Below are positions 57,405-64,000 of a DNA stretch of 64,000 nt, one piece after another (position 1 is the first letter of the stretch; each line of letters begins with the position of its first letter). A program made the translations under genes and the position numbers. Source of the DNA: Ariolimax columbianus (lineage: Eukaryota > Mollusca > Gastropoda > Stylommatophora > Arionidae); contig JAVGWX010000019.1 in NCBI GenBank assembly GCA_036924085.1, forward strand, positions 5,163,641 through 5,227,640, in the 5' to 3' direction. Under the pieces are notes generated by a model. It was given only the letters and a program-made list of their open reading frames with translations. It ran no database searches and had not been told where the DNA came from.

Positions 57405-57714
57405 GCGTTCCTCATATCATTCCATACAATTCTTCTTTGCTAGCGTTATGATAATTGTTTTTGGCACGTAACATTGTATGCTTGTGGTTTATTCTCCATT
57501 CGGAGTGAAATCATAGTGTTAGACGATATTGGTTCTCTTTATATACGTGCATTCCTTGCCTCCTTTAACATCACGAGGACGACTTCGTCTGTAAGAGTGA
57601 CCGTAATCTTCATGGCCATTTTACATGATGTTTTCTCCTGTACTAAGTGTGATACCCACGGTCAACCTTAACTATTATCTATCATTGTGTTAGAAATTTA
57701 AACTAGTAAGGCCT
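57405..57714. other. sequence between minisatellite and LINE
   Basis: A 65-codon ORF (57474-57671) has SLYIRAFLASFNITRTT, reminiscent of a beta-strand domain, but its cysteines do not fit A or B. No call is made. Confidence 0.3.
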
Positions 57715-58784
57715 ATGAAGTATGAGACTAAAGATAGGCCTACAATAGGGTGCTATAGAGGATGTAGTCAAAGGGGTAATTTGGTGTCAGGGAAGTGTGA
57801 AATACATAGTAGAAAAGCAAACACTAAAATGATAAAGCAGAAGCAAAAAGAGGAAAACCAACAACATTACAAACTAAAATGTTTTTATGCAAATGTGAGG
57901 AGCATAGTAAATAAAAGAGAAGAATTGGAACTATATGTAGAAGAAGAAAACCAGATATAATAGGGTTAACAGAATCATGGACATATGAGGAGATTGCAGA
58001 TAGTGAACTTGAAATTGAGGGATATACAATGTTAAGGAAAGATAGGATAATTGGAGACAAGACTAAGGGAGGTGGCGTTTTATTATACTGTATAAATTCT
58101 GTTAATATAACGATCAAAGATTATTTATCATGTGGTAACAAAAATGAAAGTGTATGGGGAGAAATAGAAAGTGGGGGTGAAAAAACAGTGATTGGAGTGT
58201 GCTATAGATGTCCATCAAGTCAAAAAGAGGAAGATGAGGAGCTGATTAGTAGTATAGCAAAGGCAAGTAAAAAGAAATTATTATTAATGGAAGATTTCAA
58301 CTATCCAGAAATAAAATGGGATATGGCAGAAGCACTTGTAGAGTCAAAACCTTTTGTTATGTGCATAACTGACAATTTTTTAATTCAACATGTAGAAGCA
58401 GCCACCAGAGGCAAAAACATACTCGACCTAGTTTTTACCACAGAGGAAAATATGATTGAAAACGTTACCGTTGGGGAACTGTTTGGCTCAAGTGACCATC
58501 AAATCATCCGTTGGGATCTTATTGCAGGGAAAGAAGTAAACATAAACACGCGAACATACGACTACTCTAAGGCAGATGTTAAGAGGATGAAAGAGGCAGC
58601 GAACCACATAATCTGGAAAGATATTATTGTAGGAACAGATGTTGAACAGGAGTGGGAAAGTTTTAAAATAGTTCTAGAAAGGCTAAAAGAGGAATGTGTT
58701 CCATGTAGGGAGGTAAACCCCAAGCGTAAAAAGTGGATAACTAGATTTGTAGTGAAATGTAGAAGAGCAAAAAATAGAGCATGA
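57715..58784 (+). pseudogene. apurinic/apyrimidinic-type endonuclease domain of the LINE
   Basis: This part nicks the target DNA during target-primed reverse transcription. Motifs seen are FYANVRSIVNKREELE (catalytic Asn), GLTESW (Glu, after the frameshift), GGGVLLY, MEDFNYPEIKW (the usual GDFN has become EDFN) and GSSDHQIIRWDL (Asp-His). The frame is broken near 57950 and again at 58782-58784, so no single protein is made. Apart from the G to E change the catalytic residues are intact. Confidence 0.88.
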
Positions 58785-58832
58785 CAAAAATATATAGAGG
58801 CAGGTAAATCAAAAGAAACATATGTAAAATAT

Positions 58833-59107
58833 TTGGACAAGCAGAACATATCTCAGAAAGCGAATAAAACAGCAAAATTAGACTTTGAAAAAAAACTTGC
58901 TCAGAGGATCAAGACTGACAGTAAAAGCTTCTTTTCTTATGTTAGAAATAAACAAAGAACGAAAGACAAAGTAGGCCCTCTCATAGACAGTACAGGGAAA
59001 ATAATAAGTGAGAATAGGGAGGCTGCTAATCTGCTCAATCAGTACTTTGGCACAGTCTTCACAAAGGAGGACTGCTCCGAGATCCCAGAGCCTATAGATA
59101 TTTTTTA
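58833..59107 (+). pseudogene. LINE linker between endonuclease and RT
   Basis: Reads LDFEKKLAQRIKTDSKSFFS, then YVRNKQRTKDKVGPLIDSTG and NREAANLLNQYFGTVFTKED, a stretch typical just before the RT in CR1/jockey-type elements. A TAA at 59106 replaces CAA in the copy near 41203 and separates it from the RT frame. Confidence 0.85.
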
Positions 59108-59114
59108 AAGAGAC

Positions 59115-60638
59115 ATGGATACAGCGGGATTAAGATCAATCTGTATTACAGAGGAAATGGTTTTTAAAAAATTGGAGGGGTTGAAAGTGAATAAATGTCC
59201 AGGTCAAGATGGTATTCACCCAAAATTGCTGTATGAAATTAGAAACCAACTAGCAAAACCATTGGCTATATTATGTTCTCAATCACTTACAAAAGGGATT
59301 GTTCCACGGGATTGGAAAGATGCAGGAGTGATCCCCTTATTCAAAAAAGGCAAAAAATCAGATCCGGCAAATTATAGACCGGTGAGTTTAACGAGCATAG
59401 TCTGTAAATTGTTAGAGTCAATAATCAAAGAAAACATTGTAATGCATTTAGACAAATTTAATCTAATTAGAAATAGTCAGCATGGGTTTACTAGAGGGAG
59501 ATCATGCTTAACAAATCTATTAGAATTCATGGAGGAGGTTACTAAAATCATAGATAAAGGGGAGCCAGTGGATGTTATTTATCTAGACTTTGCAAAGGCC
59601 TTTGATAGAGTACCTCATCAAAGATTATTTCGAAAGTTAAAATCACATGGAATAGGTGGCGAAGTTGCCAAATGGATTGAAAATTGGTTAACGGGAAGAA
59701 GGCAGAGGGTGGGCATAAATAAGGAGTACTCTGAGTGGAGTGAAGTGAAAAGTGGTGTGCCACAGGGCTCGGTTTTGGGACCAATTTTGTTCTTGATATA
59801 TATCAATGATTTGGACATTGATATGAGATCCATGATTGCAAAATTTGCTGATGACACAAAACTATGCAGTAGTGTCTCATCTAAAGCGGAAGTGGATATA
59901 TTGATGTCGGATTTAGATAAAATTCGAGAATGGTCTGTAAGCTGGCAAATGGAGTTTAATGTAGATAAATGTACAGTCATCCACATGGGTAGATCCAATA
60001 TGGAACATAATTACAGAATGGGAGAAAACAATATTAGAAAGATAGATAAGGAAAGGGACCTAGGGGTTATAATAGATCATACAGGAAAGGTGAGTGAGCA
60101 AGTTAAGGTAGCAGTGAAAAAGGCAAATGCAATGTTAGGTATGATAAAAAGAAATATTAAACATAGGAGCAAGGAAGTGATCGTCAAACTGTATAAAGCT
60201 TTAGTTAGACCTAGATTGGAGTACTGTGTACAGGTGTGGAGTCCTTATCATAGAGGGGACATAAACATGCTAGAAAGAATACAAAAAAGAGCGACAAAGA
60301 TGATAGTGGGATTCCAGAATTACATTTATGAGGAACGACTCAGAAAAACCGGCCTACAGTGTCTCGAAGAGAGAAGAATTCGTGGTGAATTAATTCAGGT
60401 TTATAAGATGATCAGAGGAATCGATAAATTAGACTATAACAAGTTTTTTAAAATTCAACCACCTACAATAACACGAGGGCATAGCTACAAGATGATTAAA
60501 GAGAGGTCCAGGTTAGATATTAGGAAATATTTTTTTAGTCAGAGAGTGGTGTCTGCTTGGAATGCATTGCCAGGGGAGGTAGTGGAGGCAGGGACAGTTA
60601 ATGCATTTAAGAATAAACTGGATGCGCATAGATTTTAG
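59115..60638 (+). CDS. reverse transcriptase domain of CR1-like LINE, 507 codons open
   Basis: RNA-directed DNA polymerase of a non-LTR element. In order: GLKVNKCPGQDGIHPKLLYE, KKGKKSDPANYRPVSLTS, QHGFTRGRSCLTNL, VIYLDFAKAFDRVPH (motif A Asp), GVPQGSVLGPILFLIYINDL (motif B), MIAKFADDTKL (motif C, FADD), DLGVIID, the thumb (MIKRNIKHRSKEV, LVRPRLEYCVQVWSPYHRG) and the end FFSQRVVSAWNALPGEVVEA. The frame is intact over the entire domain, so the copy is young. Translation alone would lack the endonuclease. The start at 59115 is simply the first Met after the stop at 59106. Confidence 0.93.
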   Translation: MDTAGLRSICITEEMVFKKLEGLKVNKCPGQDGIHPKLLYEIRNQLAKPLAILCSQSLTKGIVPRDWKDAGVIPLFKKGKKSDPANYRPVSLTSIVCKLLESIIKENIVMHLDKFNLIRNSQHGFTRGRSCLTNLLEFMEEVTKIIDKGEPVDVIYLDFAKAFDRVPHQRLFRKLKSHGIGGEVAKWIENWLTGRRQRVGINKEYSEWSEVKSGVPQGSVLGPILFLIYINDLDIDMRSMIAKFADDTKLCSSVSSKAEVDILMSDLDKIREWSVSWQMEFNVDKCTVIHMGRSNMEHNYRMGENNIRKIDKERDLGVIIDHTGKVSEQVKVAVKKANAMLGMIKRNIKHRSKEVIVKLYKALVRPRLEYCVQVWSPYHRGDINMLERIQKRATKMIVGFQNYIYEERLRKTGLQCLEERRIRGELIQVYKMIRGIDKLDYNKFFKIQPPTITRGHSYKMIKERSRLDIRKYFFSQRVVSAWNALPGEVVEAGTVNAFKNKLDAHRF

Positions 60639-60738
60639 AGCAAGGTGATGTAAATGTAACTGGTTGTATACAGACTCTGCAGGGTCTTCTAAACCAGTAT
60701 AAAGATGTTAAGTTATGTTAAGTTAAGTTAACCGGAGC

Positions 60739-61621
60739 ATTTTCCTTCTGCAAGACACTAGATACCTAACTTGTAATATTTAATTTCCTTGATACTTTGG
60801 GCAACCTATCTCGCGTCACACACGATTCTGATGTTCTAGGACTCTTAATTTTAATTTTTTAATTTTATGTGTTTGCCTCACTAGTTGCTACTGGCGGGGG
60901 CGCGCCTATTCCACCCAAGACCGTAGTCAAACTCGGTGATATTAAGACGCATAAACCAGTGCTTGAATGTATGTGTGCGTCTAAATGTACATAAGCTAGG
61001 TCTATGCGCTCTCAGAAGTCAGCCCAACCAAAGTGCAATGGAAGGGTTTCACCCTGAGGGCGCGTGTGAAAGTTGTGCAAGAGTTTGGCTGTAGGACACA
61101 TAGTCAAATGAAACAGAGTGAGGTAGGAAGAGAAAGGAAGGGGAGAACTCAGACGATCGTTCTAGGACTCCTGTCCTAGTTCGTGCCTTTATATTGACAA
61201 AATTTGCCGTAAACTCACATCCTGTACCTAGCTTGTATCATTTGTCTCTGTTGTTACAGGACCTCGAGAATCCAGTCAGTAGTCCTATTATATGTTGTAA
61301 TGTCTGCTGCAGTTTATATAAACCCCCCTTCGCTGCCCTCCAGGTTTAGGCTATTAGTCCTAATCCAACCCATTTACTTGGAAGACAGTTGTTCACTATT
61401 ATTGTCCTCTTCCTTGCTGACCTTTTCAGCTTTGTTGTAACAATCAGAAGCACGCGACTTCCGCTGACATGGCTCCCAGGATGTTTTAGGTACGCATGAT
61501 GTCCCAGGGTAGTGCCCGTAACATAGATGATTATAAATATAATAATTATATATGCAATGTTGATTATTAATCATTAAAGTAATAAATATCTTATACATCA
61601 AATATTCTTTGCAATTTTCAG
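60739..61621. other. intron before the A exon
   Basis: Contains a GC-richer block (60890-61200) without ORF and AT-rich sequence before the acceptor. An 88-codon minus ORF (61640-61374) has no motif. Nothing else recognised. Confidence 0.45.
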
Positions 61622-61906
61622 AAACTAATTCGGAAGTCATTACTCTTCAAGTAAATTTTAAAAACGTGAGCATTTCTAGTAGTTCTTGCAAATTGTCAAC
61701 TCGTTTTGTTCCGAGCTATATACAATACTGTTGTTATGGAACACCATCGCCGTGTATCGCTAAGATAACATCCTATGAAGTAACAGTGAACGGTAGTCCA
61801 TGCGCTATCGCTAATATCGTCTTGGTACCTGATGTGACCTATATTTTCTCATATTCAATCTGCGGCAAGGTTTCCAAGAAAGTATTCGTCTGCAGGACTA
61901 TGAAAA
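61622..61906 (+). CDS. plus-strand receptor-like gene: cysteine-rich A-domain exon
   Basis: The 285-base exon follows acceptor tgcaattttcag and ends at A|GTAAAG, phase 1 at both ends. It encodes 94 residues (95 with the junction Glu), beginning TNSEVITLQVNFKNVSIS. Seven cysteines at 23, 37, 38, 45, 61, 81 and 91 follow the pattern C-x13-CC-x6-C-x15-C-x19-C-x9-C; the minus-strand A exon has x14, x6, x16, x22, x10. Shared motifs are C-K, the CC pair, P-C-A and a last C followed by a basic or aliphatic residue. NVS is a possible N-glycosylation site. B2 at 50357 ends in phase 1, so the join is in frame. By analogy with the other gene a membrane exon should follow, but none was found before 64000. 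Confidence 0.75.
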
Positions 61907-62639
61907 GTAAAGTCATATTATTTGTAAAACAGCATGTTACAAAAGTGTGCGGGTGTGCAAGTGCATTACTGTTGATTGACCTGTGACCTTGTGTAGTTGT
62001 AACTATGTAAACATTACTTGTCTGTTTCACAATGCATTGATATTGATCTCTGTTAACGCACTAAATGCGTCAGAGAATTCTTCTAACTAAATTGAATTTC
62101 ACGTCTCGCCATGTTCAGTTAGTTGTAGGATTGCTGATGTTTGTCTGCTGCGCGTACTGTCACAGGTGAATATTATTAGACAATCCGTAGAATTGATAAG
62201 TTAGATCACATGCCTGTGGATTTACATATTGGAGTATGCTGTCCACACACACAGACACACATACACACACATGCGCGCACAAATGATTGGAGTATGCTGT
62301 CCACACATACACACACACACACACACACACATGCGCGCACAAATGATTATGAAAGAATGTTAAATTCATAGAGAAATGAGATCCCATACCTAGTGAGACT
62401 GTGCGGAGCTGTGAAGAAGCAATAAGGCAGCCGTTCCGACCTGCTGAAAACTATAGACTTCATCCGGGCGACTGGCTTGCAGATTTAGCATGAGAAAATG
62501 ATCCTGAACACAAATAAGAAGAATCACACATGTTGGGGCTGAGTAATACCAGAGACTTTAATATTTTATTAATACTACCGAAAATGACCATATTATTTAA
62601 CGATTTTGTGGCACAGGTTCAATAAATATTTACCTCCAT
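61907..62639. other. intron downstream of the A exon
   Basis: Includes two tandem ~65-bp copies with CA microsatellite (62230-62345, each ending atgcgcgcacaaatgatt). No coding exon recognised. Confidence 0.5.
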
Positions 62640-62900
62640 TTTGCCTACTTTAGCTGCTGCTTAAAATAACCGCCACTAGCAGTAGCAGACGTATGATCTC
62701 GGGTGCGTAATTCTCTCACTAATGCATCAAATGTGCGTTGTTCTAGCTCATCCAACCCTTTCCGTATCCGCTCTCTTAGTTTATCCAAGTTTATAATTGT
62801 CATTTGAGTGACATTTGCATGGATAATTCCAACGAAGTTAAGATCTGGAATATTTGGTGGCCACAAATTGGATAAATGAATGCAGGTGTTTTCTGAGTGA
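62640..62900 (-). pseudogene. C-terminal fragment of a Tc1/mariner-superfamily transposase
   Basis: The minus strand (62866-62645) reads MWPPNIPDLNFVGIIHANV, NLDKLRERIRKGLDELEQRT and SATASGGYFKQQLK. WPP-N-PDLN corresponds to the third catalytic Asp block, and the end matches the usual AEGGHF-type C-terminus. The earlier catalytic parts are absent. Different family from the two mariners above. Confidence 0.75.
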
Positions 62901-63237
62901 GGAGGGTAACCGTTTAACTAACAGAGTGAACTAGTTCGTGTTTTTGTGGGAAGATGAAGAATTCTGACATTTCCTTTTTTAAAAAAGAAAGCACTTCATC
63001 AACTCGTTGCGGTAGTGATCTACATCTCTCTTAATATCAGCTTGAACCAAACAAATGGGAGTGTGGACATTGGGAGGAGACATCAGCAGAAGCCACTGTT
63101 GATTTCCTGGACATATTTTGAATTCGCAACAACCGACTTGCAGACACTTTTATTTTTCTGGCGACGTGGATGCGGTCAAGAAAAACAAGTCCCGAAAATG
63201 ATTAGATTATTCTGGAATTTGATGAAAATTCGGTTAA
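62901..63237. other. no gene recognised
   Basis: Possibly more of the adjacent transposon; a 96-codon ORF (63015-63305) has no motif I can name. Confidence 0.35.
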
Positions 63238-64000
63238 CTTCTTCTTCTTCGTACGCTGTCAGACGTCAACCTGTATTTTTTTCGAAAAAAGCAGCTGTCA
63301 TCTGAGGCTGTCGACACTGCCATAGAGCTTGTCTAGTGTTGCCACTGGTGATGGCCACATGTACTTTCTCTGGTCCTCGTATTTCGGGCAGTTTTGCAAG
63401 AGATGTTCAGCGGTCATTTTTCCGGTACCACAACCGCATTCGTCAGTGCCACCTATCTTCAGTTTATTGAATAGGTGGTACCTCAGTCTATTGTGGCCTG
63501 TGCAGACTCTGAAGACCACGACCTGCTCTCTTCTGTTCAATTGGTAATAGGCATCATTTTTTTGTGTAGCCAATATGTTCTGTTTCCCATTTGGCCATGT
63601 ATCTGGCTCTAATGAGCCTTTTTTACTCTTCGTAAGTCACACTAGAATCTGGTTGTGGTAGTCTTGTACCTTCTTTTGTCAGTCTGTCTGCCTCCTTGTT
63701 GCCTTGGATGTTACAATGGGATGGAACCCATTGTACCACTACTCTTTTTAGTGCGGTCTGCTGGCATATTTGACAGAGTACTGCTCTTAAATCATTAAGT
63801 CCAGTATTTTTCTGGCTTTTTAGTGCTGTGACTACTGCCAGGGCATCTGTAAACAGGACTATCTGGCTCTCATTTCTTTTGCCTGTCAGCATTGCTTCTG
63901 CTGCAGCTCTCAGTGCCTCTACCTCCGCTTTGAAATTGCTTGAGTATTTTCCAGTTGCCACTGACAGTGTTTTTTTCTACCGTTTGGTAGGCTCAGGAAT
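63238..64000 (-). pseudogene. 3' end of an I-type LINE with RNase H domain (cut by window edge)
   Basis: The minus strand from 63961 reads FKAEVEALRAAAEAM (catalytic Glu), IVLFTDALAVVTALKS (Asp) and VVVQWVPSHCNIQGNKEADR (His, then Asp), the RNase H of I/jockey-related LINEs. A stop near 63621 interrupts it. Downstream in another frame are VFRVCTGHNRLRYHLF and CGCGTGKMTAEHLLQNCP, the cysteine/histidine-rich tail, ending at 63298. The 3' end is CTGACAGCGTACGAAGAAGA, an AAG-rich tail. The RT lies beyond the window. Confidence 0.85.

Larger units (their letters stand above)
57715..60738 (+). mobile_element. CR1-like non-LTR retrotransposon, nearly complete ORF2 and 3' end
   Basis: It contains, in order, an endonuclease domain (57880-58600), a linker and a reverse transcriptase (59115-60638), then a short 3' UTR ending in ttaagttatgttaagttaag, a small tandem repeat as expected at the 3' end of this class. 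The 5' limit is uncertain. Only three lesions are visible: a frameshift near 57950 (YVEEENQI then KPDIIGLTESW), an indel and stop near 58783 and a nonsense codon at 59106-59108. Truncated relatives lie at 17625, 36865 (minus) and 40731. It lies in the last visible intron of the plus-strand gene. Confidence 0.92.

Noticed and set aside
57474..57671. Additional exon of the plus-strand gene
   Set aside because: Only a vague beta-strand resemblance; cysteines do not match A or B and the splice sites are weak.

Overview
This window looks like eukaryotic genomic DNA: AT-rich, intron-rich and packed with retrotransposons, mariner-type DNA transposons, tRNA-like SINEs and minisatellites. A gastropod mollusc is the likeliest source. 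The 5' fragment of 18S rRNA at 54965-55098 reads like metazoan (molluscan) 18S, and the mix of CR1-like, I/RTE-like and mariner elements fits. This is inference; no database was searched. About a quarter of the window is tandem repeat (some 25 unrelated arrays, units of 16-108 bp). Most long ORFs are artefacts of these arrays.

The best candidate for host coding sequence is a pair of related, oppositely oriented split genes that no single ORF reveals. The minus-strand gene reads 24298-24114 (B1), 20904-20703 (B2), 15788-15474 (A) and 13410-13297 (membrane-spanning exon). The plus-strand gene reads 32137-32192 (signal peptide), 43240-43421 (B1), 50153-50357 (B2) and 61622-61906 (A). All splice phases chain correctly: signal peptide ends in phase 1, B1 is 1-0, B2 is 0-1, A is 1-1, membrane exon is 1-1. 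The two B1 exons align without gaps over 45 residues, the B2 exons align with a one-residue offset, and the A exons share a seven-cysteine pattern. The predicted product is a secreted-then-anchored type I membrane protein with one B domain and one cysteine-rich A domain. I do not recognise the family.

The second unusual item is a retroposed element built from ribosomal RNA. The minus copy (about 53538-55737) carries a probable 5' ETS, the first ~130 nt of 18S, then three successive segments resembling the 28S 3' end, a conserved ~73-codon ORF and a GAA-rich tail. A 5'-truncated plus copy (32348-33483) is flanked by a 9-bp target-site duplication. Its 3' end matches the 3' end of an RNase H-bearing non-LTR element at 63238-64000, suggesting mobilisation by that LINE.

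Layout: 0-9 kb, minisatellites, a fold-back mariner and LINE debris. 9-13 kb, LINE debris and two minisatellites. 13-25 kb, minus-strand gene with nested transposons in its introns. 25-32 kb, minisatellites and repeat elements between the two genes. 32-62 kb, plus-strand gene, whose introns hold the rRNA element, a 3.2-kb 108-bp satellite, two CR1-like LINEs, RTE/I-like fragments and a mariner. 62-64 kb, transposase debris and the 3' end of the RNase H LINE.
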